This document shows, piece after piece, positions 1 through 8,743 of a stretch of DNA of 27,282 bases. Numbering within the stretch: position 1 is the stretch's first letter; the number at the start of each line of letters is the position of its first letter. The stretch is from Deltaproteobacteria bacterium (GTDB lineage Bacteria > Desulfobacterota > Desulfobacteria > Desulfobacterales > SURF-15). The position numbers were made by a program, and so were the translations under genes. The notes under the pieces were generated by a model. The model was not told the DNA's origin. It saw nothing but the letters and a program-made list of their open reading frames with translations, and did not search any database. Location: positions 1-27,282 of the forward strand of contig JAHEHB010000017.1 of assembly GCA_024644775.1 (NCBI GenBank). The letters run 5' to 3'.

Positions 1-7
1 GAACAAC

Positions 8-51
8 AAAAAATCCGTTATCAGCCCCAAGACTGGTAACGGATTTTTTTT
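8..51 (+). terminator. Rho-independent terminator just upstream of ilvD
   Basis: Arms at 11-24 and 33-46 pair over 14 base pairs with a single G-T wobble (T21-G36), around the 8-base loop CCCCAAGA, and an uninterrupted T run follows at 44-51. A-rich sequence on the left (8-13) means it could also stop transcription from the other direction. It most likely ends a gene lying left of the window. Only about 17 bases separate the T run from the ilvD ribosome binding site, so no separate ilvD promoter fits between; an attenuator role for ilvD is possible but not shown. Confidence 0.85.
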
Positions 52-82
52 ACCTACCCATTAAAATGAGGAGAATACACTC

Positions 83-1753
83 ATGAAAAGTGATTCGGTG
101 AAAAAAGGAATTGAAAGAGCACCCCATCGATCGTTGTTTAAAGCCATCGGCTACACGGATACAGAGATCGAACGCCCGCTTATCGGCATTGCCAATTCAG
201 CTAATCAGATCATTCCGGGTCACGCTCACTTGGATAAGCTTGTCGAGGCGATCAAAGCGGGCATTTACATGGCCGGCGGAACCCCCATTGAATTCGGTAC
301 CATCGGCGTATGCGACGGCATCGCCATGAATCATGTGGGAATGAAGTATTCTTTAGCAAGTCGAGAATTGATCGCCGATTCCATTGAAGTAATGGCGATC
401 GCACATGCGTTCGATGCGATTGTTCTGGTACCCAACTGTGACAAGATTGTCCCTGGTATGCTGATGGCTGCCGCCCGGTTGGATATCCCCGCCATTGTCA
501 TGAGTGGGGGACCGATGCTGGCCGGTCGGTTATCCACAGAAGACGGCGACAAGAAAATCGATTTAATAACCGTTTTTGAATGCGTTGGAGCCGTAAGCTC
601 CGGAAAAATGACCGAAGAAGAGCTGGCCACTTATGAAAATGAAGCATGCCCGACATGCGGTTCCTGTTCCGGCATGTTTACGGCCAATTCCATGAACTGC
701 TTGTCCGAGGCAATCGGCCTGGCGTTGCCTGGAAACGGAACCATCCCAGCCGTCATGTCAGCACGAATGCGCCTTGCCAAGGTGGCGGGGATGAAAATTG
801 TCGAACTTTTTGAAAGACAAATTACACCCAGCAAGATATTGACGGACAAGGCGTTTGAAAATGCGTTGACATTAGATATGGCCCTTGGTTGTTCGACAAA
901 TACTGCCCTTCATTTAACCGCACTGGCAAAGGAAGCGGGAAAAGACTTGGATTTGAATCTCATTAACGATATCAGCAACCGAACCCCCCATCTCTGTTCC
1001 ATGAGCCCCGGGGGACATCACCATGTGGAAGAGCTGGATCGGGCCGGGGGTATCGGAGCTGTGGCAAAGGAGTTGTTAAAAGCGGGGCTTATTCACGCAG
1101 ATTGTCTGACGGCCACCGGAAAGTCGGTTGGGGAAAATATCAAAGACCTGAAGATCCGAAACAAAGATGTTATTCGATCTGTAGACAATCCCTACCACGT
1201 CAAGGGAGGACTCGCCGCACTTTTTGGCAACCTCGCCCCCCAGGGATGCGTGGTAAAGCAATCCGCAGTTCTCGATAATATGCTCCAACATGAAGGACCC
1301 GCCAGAGTATTTGATTCGGAAGAGGCAGTCTCACAGGCAATCCTCTCGGGAACGATACAAAAAGGTGATGTATTGGTTGTCCGGTATGAAGGCCCCATGG
1401 GGGGTCCGGGAATGCAAGAAATGCTCACACCCACCTCTGCCATTGCCGGGATGGGACTGGATGCACATGTGGCGTTGATCACAGATGGCCGATTCTCAGG
1501 GGGTTCCAGAGGAGCCTCCATTGGACACGTTTCACCGGAAGCGATGCAAGGGGGGCCTATCGCCATTATCCGGGACGGTGATCTCATCGCCGTTGATATC
1601 CCCGGCAAAACCCTCACATTGAAACTTTCTGAACAGGAAATAAAAGATCGACTTAGCAAGTGGTCAGCCCCCCCGCCCAAAATAACCCGTGGTTATCTTT
1701 CTCGGTATTCACGAATGGTTTCATCCGGCAGTGAGGGAGCAGTCCTAAAATAA
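83..1753 (+). CDS. ilvD: Dihydroxy-acid dehydratase
   Basis: Dehydrates 2,3-dihydroxy-isovalerate and 2,3-dihydroxy-3-methylvalerate to the 2-keto acids, the shared third step of valine and isoleucine synthesis, in the cytoplasm. The 556-residue length is normal for the family. Visible family motifs are [11 protein letters not shown] (C119), the cysteine-rich [11 protein letters not shown] segment (C189, C192, C195) and [12 protein letters not shown] near the C-terminus. The position of the first cluster cysteine of the plant-type [2Fe-2S] enzymes is PGH here, as in E. coli-type enzymes, so an oxygen-labile [4Fe-4S] form is plausible (inference). The ATG has GAGGAG at 68-73 with 9-base spacing. 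First gene of ilvDBNC-leuA; ilvB follows after about 30 bases. Confidence 0.97.
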   Translation: MKSDSVKKGIERAPHRSLFKAIGYTDTEIERPLIGIANSANQIIPGHAHLDKLVEAIKAGIYMAGGTPIEFGTIGVCDGIAMNHVGMKYSLASRELIADSIEVMAIAHAFDAIVLVPNCDKIVPGMLMAAARLDIPAIVMSGGPMLAGRLSTEDGDKKIDLITVFECVGAVSSGKMTEEELATYENEACPTCGSCSGMFTANSMNCLSEAIGLALPGNGTIPAVMSARMRLAKVAGMKIVELFERQITPSKILTDKAFENALTLDMALGCSTNTALHLTALAKEAGKDLDLNLINDISNRTPHLCSMSPGGHHHVEELDRAGGIGAVAKELLKAGLIHADCLTATGKSVGENIKDLKIRNKDVIRSVDNPYHVKGGLAALFGNLAPQGCVVKQSAVLDNMLQHEGPARVFDSEEAVSQAILSGTIQKGDVLVVRYEGPMGGPGMQEMLTPTSAIAGMGLDAHVALITDGRFSGGSRGASIGHVSPEAMQGGPIAIIRDGDLIAVDIPGKTLTLKLSEQEIKDRLSKWSAPPPKITRGYLSRYSRMVSSGSEGAVLK

Positions 1754-1786
1754 CGAATAATAACAAACCCAAAGGGATCCTTGACT

Positions 1787-3472
1787 ATGAAAATGACAGG
1801 CGCACAGATTTTAATGAAAACGCTTCAAGCAGAAGGTGTCGATGCGATATTTGGTTATCCGGGGGGTGCCGTTCTGGATATTTATCATGAACTTTCGAAG
1901 ACAAAAATCCAACACGTCCTGGTTCGTCATGAACAGGGGGCGATTCATGCAGCAGACGGCTTTGCCAGAGCCAGCGGCAAAGTCGGTGTTTGCCTTGTGA
2001 CTTCGGGGCCTGGTGCCACCAACACTGTCACCGGCATCGCCAACGCTTCCATGGACTCCATACCGGTTGTGATTCTAACCGGTCAGGTTCCGACACACTT
2101 GATTGGTAATGACGCCTTTCAGGAAGTCGACATCGTGGGGATCACCCGACCGTGTACAAAACATAATTATTTAGTGCAAAACACAGAGGAGCTTGCGGAA
2201 GTTGTCAAAGAAGCGTTTCACATTGCGCGCTCAGGCCGCCCGGGTCCTGTTCTGGTGGATCTTCCTAAAAATATTATCAATGATAAAATTGAGTATAAAG
2301 AGCCCCCCGACGTAAAGATTCGATCCTATAATCCAACCTATAATCCCAATAAAAAACAATTGCACAAAGTCATAAAGCTCGTCAACGAAGCACAAAAACC
2401 CATTATCTTTGCGGGGGGTGGCGTGATTCTATCAAAAGCCGCTAAAGAACTCACCGAGTTTGCCCGAAAGACACAGATTCCAGTGACAACCTCTCTCATG
2501 GGTTTAGGCGCATTCCCGGGTTCGCATCCGCTTTCGTTGGGTATGATCGGTATGCATGGTACGTTTCGGGCAAACACATCATCAGGTGAATGTGATTTAC
2601 TGATAGCCGTGGGGGTCCGTTTTGACGACCGGGTAACGGGTAAAACCGATACCTTTGCCTCTCAGGCAAAAATTGTTCATATCGACATCGACCCTACATC
2701 CATTCGCAAAAACATTCCGGTTGCCGTTCCGGTTGTGGGAGATTGCAAAACCACCTTACGCCACCTTAACAAACTCATCGATGAAGCAAAGCTAAGCGAT
2801 CTTAAGAAAAAAAGGAAACCATGGCTTAATGAAATCGAAGAGTGGAGAAATACAAACCCCCTTGCATATGAACAAAAAGATTCCATCAAACCTCAGTTTG
2901 TTATTGAAAAGCTCTATGAATTGACCAAAGGCAACGCCATTATCACCACAGAGGTGGGACAAAATCAGATGTGGGCCGCACAATATTATTTGTATGACAA
3001 ACCGGGACACTTTATTACTTCCGGGGGATTAGGAACCATGGGGTTTGGATTTCCTGCCGCCATTGGAGCACAAATTGCGTATCCTGACAAACTGGTGGTG
3101 GATATTGCGGGGGACGCGAGCATTCAGATGAATATTCAGGAAATGGCGACCGCCGTGCAATGTAATCTGCCCGTAAAGGTGGTTATTTTGAACAATCGGT
3201 TCCTCGGTATGGTCCGACAATGGCAGGAATTGTTCTATGATAAGTGCTATGCCTGTACGTGCATGGACCATGCGCCGGATTTCGTTAAGCTTGCAGAAGC
3301 CTATGGTGCAGTGGGTTTACGAGCCGAAACACCGAAAGAAGTAGAAACGGTGCTTTCGGAAGGTCTGTCGATTTCAAAACCAGTACTCATGGATTTCGTC
3401 GTGGAACCCGAAGAAAGTGTCTATCCAATGGTACCCGCCGGAGCACCCATAACGGAAATGCTGTTGGTTTAG
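1787..3472 (+). CDS. ilvB: Acetolactate synthase, large (catalytic) subunit
   Basis: ThDP-dependent condensation of two pyruvates, or pyruvate plus 2-ketobutyrate, the first committed step of branched-chain amino-acid synthesis. About 561 residues, the usual length. Seen: the N-terminal ThDP half with FGYPGGAVLDIY and the activating glutamate in VRHEQGA (about E49), a central FAD/Rossmann-like domain, and the C-terminal ThDP/Mg motif beginning GDASIQMNIQEM and ending in LNN. A TTG in the same frame at 1781 is less likely as start, because AAAGGG at 1771-1776 is too close to it but lies 10 bases from the ATG at 1787. The gene directly precedes the regulatory subunit ilvN, as in the classic operon. 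Confidence 0.95.
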   Translation: MKMTGAQILMKTLQAEGVDAIFGYPGGAVLDIYHELSKTKIQHVLVRHEQGAIHAADGFARASGKVGVCLVTSGPGATNTVTGIANASMDSIPVVILTGQVPTHLIGNDAFQEVDIVGITRPCTKHNYLVQNTEELAEVVKEAFHIARSGRPGPVLVDLPKNIINDKIEYKEPPDVKIRSYNPTYNPNKKQLHKVIKLVNEAQKPIIFAGGGVILSKAAKELTEFARKTQIPVTTSLMGLGAFPGSHPLSLGMIGMHGTFRANTSSGECDLLIAVGVRFDDRVTGKTDTFASQAKIVHIDIDPTSIRKNIPVAVPVVGDCKTTLRHLNKLIDEAKLSDLKKKRKPWLNEIEEWRNTNPLAYEQKDSIKPQFVIEKLYELTKGNAIITTEVGQNQMWAAQYYLYDKPGHFITSGGLGTMGFGFPAAIGAQIAYPDKLVVDIAGDASIQMNIQEMATAVQCNLPVKVVILNNRFLGMVRQWQELFYDKCYACTCMDHAPDFVKLAEAYGAVGLRAETPKEVETVLSEGLSISKPVLMDFVVEPEESVYPMVPAGAPITEMLLV

Positions 3473-3502
3473 GATATAATTTGAAAAAGGATGCTGATTA
3501 TA

Positions 3503-3991
3503 ATGGACGAAGATAAAAACGTGCTGTCGATTTTGGTTGATAACCAACCGGGGGTTCTTTCCCGAATCGTTGGACTGTTCAGTGGACGCGGTTACAATAT
3601 AGAGAGTCTCTGTGTCGCGGAAACAATGGATCCACTGGTGTCCAGAATCACACTGGTCACCAAAGCAAACGCTCCGGTAATGGAACAGGTCAACAAACAA
3701 CTCAACAAAGTGATTAACGTAATCAAAGTAAACGAGTTGACAGACAGCGAAAACATCGAAAGAGAAATGGTACTCATCAAGGTCCGAGCCAAGTCTGAGT
3801 ATCGGGCCGAAATTTTGAGAATCGTCGACATATTTAGAGGCAAGGTAGTGGATGTAGGCCGGGAGCACTATACGATAGAAGTAACCGGGGATAAAGGCAA
3901 ATTGGAAGCCATATTAACGCTGTTAAAACCCATCGGCATAAAGGAAATCGCCCGAACCGGACTCATCGCACTTTATAGAGAACCCAAGTAA
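3503..3991 (+). CDS. ilvN: Acetolactate synthase, small (regulatory) subunit
   Basis: Binds the IlvB catalytic subunit, activates it and confers feedback inhibition by valine. From ATG 3503 it is 162 residues, the usual size. The N-terminal ACT domain is plain: LSILVDNQPGVLSRIVGLFS followed by the GYNIESL signature; the C-terminal half (from about residue 80) is the small-subunit C domain with MVLIKVRA. An in-frame ATG at 3491 touches the AAAAGG at 3485-3490 with no spacing, so 3503 (12-base spacing) is preferred, though somewhat long. It starts 30 bases after ilvB, and ilvC follows within 50 bases, so co-transcription and stoichiometric expression with ilvB are likely. Confidence 0.93.
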   Translation: MDEDKNVLSILVDNQPGVLSRIVGLFSGRGYNIESLCVAETMDPLVSRITLVTKANAPVMEQVNKQLNKVINVIKVNELTDSENIEREMVLIKVRAKSEYRAEILRIVDIFRGKVVDVGREHYTIEVTGDKGKLEAILTLLKPIGIKEIARTGLIALYREPK

Positions 3992-4039
3992 TTGAATGAA
4001 TTTCAGTACGAAAATCCAAAATATGAAAAGGAGGTAATT

Positions 4040-5095
4040 ATGGCACAACTCGATTTTGGCGGATCAATGGAAGAAGTTATTACTGGTGAGGAATTTCCGT
4101 TAGAAAAAGCAAGGGAGGTTCTTAAAGATGAAGTCATTGCTGTTTTGGGCTACGGTGTTCAGGGACCTGGCCAGTCCTTAAACATGCGAGATAATGGTCT
4201 TAACGTCATTGTCGGGCAGCGGGAAGGCGGTAAATCCTGGGATCGTGCGGTAGAAGATGGGTTTGTTCCCGGCAAAACGTTATTTCCAATTCTGGAAGCC
4301 GCTCAGAAAGGTACCATCGTCCAAAACTTGCTGTCCGATGCCGGTCAAGTTGGCACCTGGCCCCAGATAAAAGAATGTTTAAAGGAAGGGGATGCACTCT
4401 ATTTCTCACACGGGTTTTCAATCACTTACAAAGATCAAACCGGCATCATCCCTCCTGAAAATGTCGACGTTATTCTGGTTGCCCCGAAAGGCTCCGGCAC
4501 AACCCTTCGAACAAATTTTATCGAAGGCAGCGGTATAAACTCCAGTTTTGCAATTTTCCAGGATTATACAGGAAACGCCAGAGAGCGGACCTTGGCCGTG
4601 GGAATTGCAATCGGCTCCGGGTATCTCTTTCCTACGACTTTCGATAAAGAAGTTCACAGCGATTTGACCGGTGAAAGGGGTGTATTGATGGGATGTCTTG
4701 CAGGGGTTATGGAAGCCCAGTACAACGTTCTCAGAAAACATGGGCATACCCCTAGTGAAGCATTCAATGAAACCGTAGAAGAGCTGACACAGAGTCTTAT
4801 TTTGCTGGTTGCACAAAACGGAATGGATTGGATGTTTGCCAATTGTAGTGCAACGGCCCAGCGTGGCGCATTGGATTGGGCACCCCGTTTCCGGGATGCA
4901 GTCGTACCGCTTTTTGATGAACTGTATGAGAGAGTGATTACCGGCGTTGAGACGAAACGCGTGTTGGAAGCAAACAGTGCACCGGATTACCGTGAAAAGC
5001 TCAACAAGGAATTACGCGTTATTCATGATTCTGAGATGTGGCGGGCCGGCGCAACGGTGCGTTCCTTGCGACCCGAAAACCGAAAGGTAGATTAG
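4040..5095 (+). CDS. ilvC: Ketol-acid reductoisomerase, Bacteroidetes/fungal-like type
   Basis: Isomerises and reduces acetolactate or acetohydroxybutyrate with NAD(P)H, the second step of the pathway. The ORF stays open to a TTG at 3992, but the ATG at 4040 has a near-perfect AAGGAGG at 4028-4034 with 5-base spacing, giving 351 residues. Seen: Rossmann motif GYGVQGPGQ (residues 38-46), cofactor loop GQREGGKSW (R61, S66), catalytic-region FSHGF (H124), and Mg ligands in SDLTGERGVLMG (D208, E212). The wording (GPGQSLNMRDNG, SGYLFPTTF, ANCSATAQRGALDW, SEMWRAGA) follows the Bacteroidetes/yeast Ilv5-like group rather than the common GYGSQGHAHA bacterial class I enzymes, as I recall them. Function is firm; lineage origin is inference. 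Confidence 0.95.
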   Translation: MAQLDFGGSMEEVITGEEFPLEKAREVLKDEVIAVLGYGVQGPGQSLNMRDNGLNVIVGQREGGKSWDRAVEDGFVPGKTLFPILEAAQKGTIVQNLLSDAGQVGTWPQIKECLKEGDALYFSHGFSITYKDQTGIIPPENVDVILVAPKGSGTTLRTNFIEGSGINSSFAIFQDYTGNARERTLAVGIAIGSGYLFPTTFDKEVHSDLTGERGVLMGCLAGVMEAQYNVLRKHGHTPSEAFNETVEELTQSLILLVAQNGMDWMFANCSATAQRGALDWAPRFRDAVVPLFDELYERVITGVETKRVLEANSAPDYREKLNKELRVIHDSEMWRAGATVRSLRPENRKVD

Positions 5096-5348
5096 TAACA
5101 TCGTTGGAGGCTGAGAATGAGTCGGTTTTGAGTGCAACTTTGATGAAACTTACAAACTAACGACACAAAAGGACCTATGCATTGAAAATCAAAGAGGGAA
5201 TAAACGCCGCGGGACAAATGGCAATGCCTGTCCTGCGGCCGATGCTCACTGGGGATTTGATTTAACAACGAAATGAAACGCAATCCCGCCAACGACGGGA
5301 CGCTTATCATAATATCGTCACCACTCGAATCCCGAAAGGAGCTATATT
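5096..5348 (+). promoter_or_regulatory. Structured ilvC-leuA leader with alternative pairings
   Basis: This 253-base gap has no sizeable gene. It holds a strong hairpin (5206-5216 with 5229-5239, 11 pairs with one G-T wobble, loop itself able to form GGC/GCC). Further on, GGGATT (5252-5257) can pair with AATCCC at 5282-5287 or with a second AATCCC at 5328-5333, and CGGGA (5296-5300) can pair with TCCCG at 5284-5288 or 5330-5334. These choices exclude one another, and the last one abuts the leuA Shine-Dalgarno at 5335-5341. A 15-codon mini-ORF (5218-5265, MAMPVLRPMLTGDLI) has three Leu codons but no good ribosome binding site. No T run follows any stem. A control element for leuA is inferred, not shown. 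Confidence 0.4.
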
Positions 5349-6887
5349 ATGCAAGATCAAGTCATCATCTTCGATACCACCTTAAGAGATGGGGAACAAT
5401 CCCCTGGCGCCAGTATGAATACCGGTGAAAAATTACGGCTGGCCACACAGTTGGAAAAACTGGGCGTCGATGTTCTGGAAGCCGGTTTTCCGGCTGCATC
5501 GGAAGGAGATTTAGATGCGGTTTCTAGAATTGCTGCAAAGCTGAAAGAGACGGAAGTTGCCGGCCTAGCGAGAGCCAACAAACATGATATCGATCGAGCT
5601 TGGCAAGCGATTCAGCACGCGGCAAAACCTCGCATTCATACCTTTATCGCAACCTCCGATATCCACTTGGAATATAAACTGAAAATGTCTCGAGAGGAAG
5701 TACTTCAGGCTTCCATCGACGCTGTCAAATACGCCAAATCTTTCACAGATAACGTGGAATTTTCAGCCGAAGACGGATCTCGCAGTGATCGGAACTTTTT
5801 GTGTAAGGTGTTTGAAGCCACCATCGATGCCGGAGCGACAACGGTCAATCTTCCGGATACCGTTGGCTACGCCATCCCTCAGGAATTTGAAGATCTCACA
5901 AAATATGTGGTGGACCATACACCGAATATCAAAAAAGCCGTCTTTAGTGTTCATTGCCATAACGATTTGGGATTGGCCACAGCCAATACGTTGGCTGCTA
6001 TCAGGGCCGGGGCACGACAAGCAGAGGTAACCATTAATGGTATTGGCGAAAGAGCGGGAAACACCTCACTTGAAGAAGTGGTCATGGCGCTACACACACG
6101 CCCCAATTATCTACCGGTGAATACCCGGATTCATACGGAACATATTCACCCCACCAGTCGACTGGTTAGTATGATCACCGGTATCATCGTGCAGCCCAAC
6201 AAGGCCATTGTCGGTGCCAATGCATTTGCCCATGAGGCAGGAATTCACCAAGATGGTATGCTGAAAAACCCCATGACGTATGAAATCATGAAACCTGAGA
6301 CCATCGGTTTGAGTACAAGCAAACTGATCCTTGGTAAACATTCCGGTCGTCATGCGTTGCGCTCTCATCTCAAAGACCTTGGATATGACTTGTCCGATGA
6401 AGAAATCAACCTCGTTTTCAAGAAATTCAAAGAATTGGCAGATAAAAAGAAACATGTGGTCGACGAAGACTTGGAAGCCATCGTAACAGAGGGAATTCTC
6501 CGTATAGCCGATATTTTCCGCCTGGAGTATCAGCACGTTACCAGTGGGACAACGGTACTTCCTATGGCGAGTGTAAAAATGAGTATTAACGAAAGATCGG
6601 TTCAGGGAGCAAATTATGGAAACGGTCCCATCGATGCGGTTTACAACACCATATCGAATTTGACCGGATCCAAGGCGGAACTGTTGCGATTTTCCATCAG
6701 CGCACTTACGGGAGGCACGGATGCCTTGGGAGAGGTGACAGTGCGTTTGCGAGAAAACGGGCTGATTGCATTGGGAAAGGGAGCGGACCCGGATATCATC
6801 ACCGCCAGTGCCAAAGCCTTTATCAATGGTCTAAACCGTTTGGAATATCTAAAAAGCCATCCGGTTAAAGCACCGGAAAGTCTGTAA
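5349..6887 (+). CDS. leuA: 2-isopropylmalate synthase
   Basis: Condenses acetyl-CoA with 2-ketoisovalerate, the committed step of leucine synthesis; its substrate is made by the ilv genes just upstream. The 512 residues are the usual length. Seen: the TIM-barrel signature DTTLRDGEQSPGASM (R13, D14), metal ligands in HCHNDLGLA (H202 and H204, with D14), NGIGERAGN, and a C-terminal LeuA regulatory domain (about residues 390-505) that normally binds leucine for feedback inhibition. AAAGGAG at 5335-5341 lies 7 bases before the ATG. leuB, leuC and leuD are not in the window. Homocitrate and citramalate synthases are relatives, but motifs, length and context favour LeuA. Confidence 0.95.
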   Translation: MQDQVIIFDTTLRDGEQSPGASMNTGEKLRLATQLEKLGVDVLEAGFPAASEGDLDAVSRIAAKLKETEVAGLARANKHDIDRAWQAIQHAAKPRIHTFIATSDIHLEYKLKMSREEVLQASIDAVKYAKSFTDNVEFSAEDGSRSDRNFLCKVFEATIDAGATTVNLPDTVGYAIPQEFEDLTKYVVDHTPNIKKAVFSVHCHNDLGLATANTLAAIRAGARQAEVTINGIGERAGNTSLEEVVMALHTRPNYLPVNTRIHTEHIHPTSRLVSMITGIIVQPNKAIVGANAFAHEAGIHQDGMLKNPMTYEIMKPETIGLSTSKLILGKHSGRHALRSHLKDLGYDLSDEEINLVFKKFKELADKKKHVVDEDLEAIVTEGILRIADIFRLEYQHVTSGTTVLPMASVKMSINERSVQGANYGNGPIDAVYNTISNLTGSKAELLRFSISALTGGTDALGEVTVRLRENGLIALGKGADPDIITASAKAFINGLNRLEYLKSHPVKAPESL

Positions 6888-6995
6888 ATTCGCTGTCTGG
6901 CCATTATTTCAATATTTTATTGGTTTATATCCGGTTTAGAGTAGGTATATCTTAAAGTTACAAATCCGGCCATTATCATTTAAACATTGCCGTTC

Positions 6996-7027
6996 GAAAG
7001 GGCGCCGGTTGATCCGGCGCCCGGTTC
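6996..7027 (+). terminator. Hairpin terminator after leuA
   Basis: GGGCGCCGG (7000-7008) pairs perfectly with CCGGCGCCC (7014-7022) around the loop TTGAT; the stem can continue after a small internal loop through GAA (6996-6998) with TTC (7025-7027). The following bases are only moderately T-rich (AATTTAAT). It lies about 110 bases after leuA and before the acyltransferase remnant, so it probably ends the ilv-leu operon. Confidence 0.6.
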
Positions 7028-7064
7028 AATTTAATGATATCAATTTAAGTCGGAATGGAATGTA

Positions 7065-8005
7065 ATGAATAATAACATACAGTCTCTGAAAGTCTTTTCG
7101 ATTCTCTTAGTCATTATTGGTCATTCTGGTGTTTTACCAGTCAATATATGGATTCCAGTCACTTTAGTTTTACTTCCGCCTATTTTACCTATCAAAGGTA
7201 TAATTTTGATTATAGCATCAAACTCTTTTGGAAAAATAAAATAAAAAGGTTAGGGGTGAAACTGGGAGTGATAAATCTGTTTTTGTTAATTCTCTTTATG
7301 TTCGAAGGGAGGGATGGGATATTCGGTATTCACACTTTAATTAATGTTCTTGGCTTCAATGGATTCTTGAACTGGCTGAGAGTGCCAAATGAAAGCCCCT
7401 TTGGAGCGGGGATGTGGTTTTTTACTCTTTTATTGGTTTTTTATGCCATCTATCCTGCTTTAGAACGCATAAATAGAAAAAATGTAACATCGGTCATTTT
7501 TACATCACTAACTGTAATTATCTTATTCATTTTAAATTTGAAAATTACCTACGGACACGCTCTATGGATAACTGCTGCTGGGTTTCCGATTGGTCTTTTT
7601 TTCAGTAAGTATGAAGTATTTGTAAATTACAGGTATTCAATACCGCTATTTTTTATCGCCCTTTTTATAGCAGGGTTGCTGAACTATTATTTCCACTCAA
7701 ATACATTCAATTTCTATCTACTATTACTTATGGCATATTTTTTAATTTCAACCTTTTTTAGTATAAAAATTCAATTCGTTCATTTTTTTACGATTCCTCT
7801 TTCTAGCTGCATTTTGGAAATGTATCTCCTTCACCCATACTTGTTTTTTAAAATCACCGGACAAAAGGTGATCGATTTCCTATTTTCAATATTCTGCATT
7901 ATAATAGTTAGTAAAATTTTAGAAAAAATAGGCATATTCGTTCTTAATTTTTTTGATCTAAAGCGAAATGCAATCCCATCAGAACCTGTTGCAAAATCAT
8001 CTTGA
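7065..8005 (+). pseudogene. Acyltransferase-3 family membrane protein, frameshifted
   Basis: Two adjacent reading frames form one gene. Frame one starts at ATG 7065 (MNNNIQSLKVFSILLVIIGH, with the family's typical first-helix His at H20) and stops at 7244. Frame two carries the rest to 8005 (SAYFTYQRYNF onward, several hydrophobic helices, ILEMYLLHPYLF near the end). Adding one T to the T run at 7168-7171 would join them into a 313-residue protein, fairly short but plausible for the OafA/NodX-type O-acyltransferases that modify surface sugars. The region is strikingly AT-rich (7681-7740 counts to 25% GC, against 58% for 4861-4920), which suggests transfer. It could be a real pseudogene, a phase-variable gene or a sequencing error. 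Confidence 0.7.
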
Positions 8006-8042
8006 TAAATTTCCCCTTGTCAACCTTGCGTTATAAATATTC

Positions 8043-8071
8043 TTGTAACTGATCGGCAGACAGGTTATAAA
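8043..8071 (+). promoter_or_regulatory. Candidate sigma-70 promoter for the RdgC-like pair
   Basis: TTGTAA at 8043-8048 and TATAAA at 8066-8071 are separated by exactly 17 bases, about 55 bases before the ATG at 8126. The -35 box matches consensus at 4 of 6 bases and the -10 at 5 of 6. AT-rich surroundings make chance matches likelier. Confidence 0.4.
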
Positions 8072-8125
8072 CCCCTTACCTTGATTTTATTCAGGAATCT
8101 CAAATCCTGCGGGGATCATGTAATC

Positions 8126-8740
8126 ATGGGCTTATTATCATCACGAATTTCCGTTACTCGCTATAGAGTCACCGGTGAACTAGACGGCGCGATCCATGAA
8201 ACCGTGTATCAACGCCTCAAAAAACATGTAGTTCCCAAAATCGAGAATGAAAGTTTGGAATCCGTCGCCGGTTGGACTTCCTTTGAAAATCCGTATGTGC
8301 CCGATTTCGAGGGATACTCGTTTGTATTCGGCGCCCATATGGTTTTCTCCCTGCGGATCGATAAGAAATCCATTCCGACCCAACTCGTTCAAAAGCATTA
8401 CGCACTGGCCGTTGCCAAACGACAGGACGATACCGGTCAGCAATACTTATCCAGTGATGAAAAAAAAGCGATCAAAGAATATGTCGTTAATACGCTCAAC
8501 CGCCGCGTTCCGGCCACACCGTATGTGTATGACATCGCATGGCACTACCCGGGGGCATCTTTGTGGTTCTTTTCAAACCTGAAATCAGCCAATGAGGCGC
8601 TGGAGACCCTCTTTATCAAATCATTCGGCCTGGGACTGATTCGGCTGTTTCCCTATACGACCGCCGACCTCGTAACCGGGTTATCGGATGCGGAACGAGA
8701 TCTTTTGCGAATGCTGGCGCCGACCCACTCTGAGGAGTAA
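8126..8740 (+). CDS. RdgC-like protein, N-terminal and central part
   Basis: About 204 residues. RdgC is a ring-shaped double-strand DNA-binding protein that restrains RecA. The order of features follows E. coli RdgC: an aromatic segment (GWTSFENPY), a basic strand (SLRIDKKSIPTQLV, compare the E. coli EEKILPSPVI stretch), a lysine-rich helix (LSSDEKKAIKEYVVNTL), a strand ending in W (YDIAWHYPG), and SANEALETLFIKSFGLGLIRLFP. The C-terminal third of RdgC is missing here and appears to be the next ORF, 3 bases downstream. The frame is open to an ATG at 8081, but 8126 has GGGGA upstream and gives the usual family-like beginning. Family assignment is by eye. Confidence 0.65.
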   Translation: MGLLSSRISVTRYRVTGELDGAIHETVYQRLKKHVVPKIENESLESVAGWTSFENPYVPDFEGYSFVFGAHMVFSLRIDKKSIPTQLVQKHYALAVAKRQDDTGQQYLSSDEKKAIKEYVVNTLNRRVPATPYVYDIAWHYPGASLWFFSNLKSANEALETLFIKSFGLGLIRLFPYTTADLVTGLSDAERDLLRMLAPTHSEE

Positions 8741-8743
8741 CGC

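Noticed and set aside
6898..6976. Direct repeat GGCCATTAT at about 6898 and 6968
   Set aside because: Only 9 bases, in AT-rich intergenic DNA; no sign that it is a target-site duplication or binding site.
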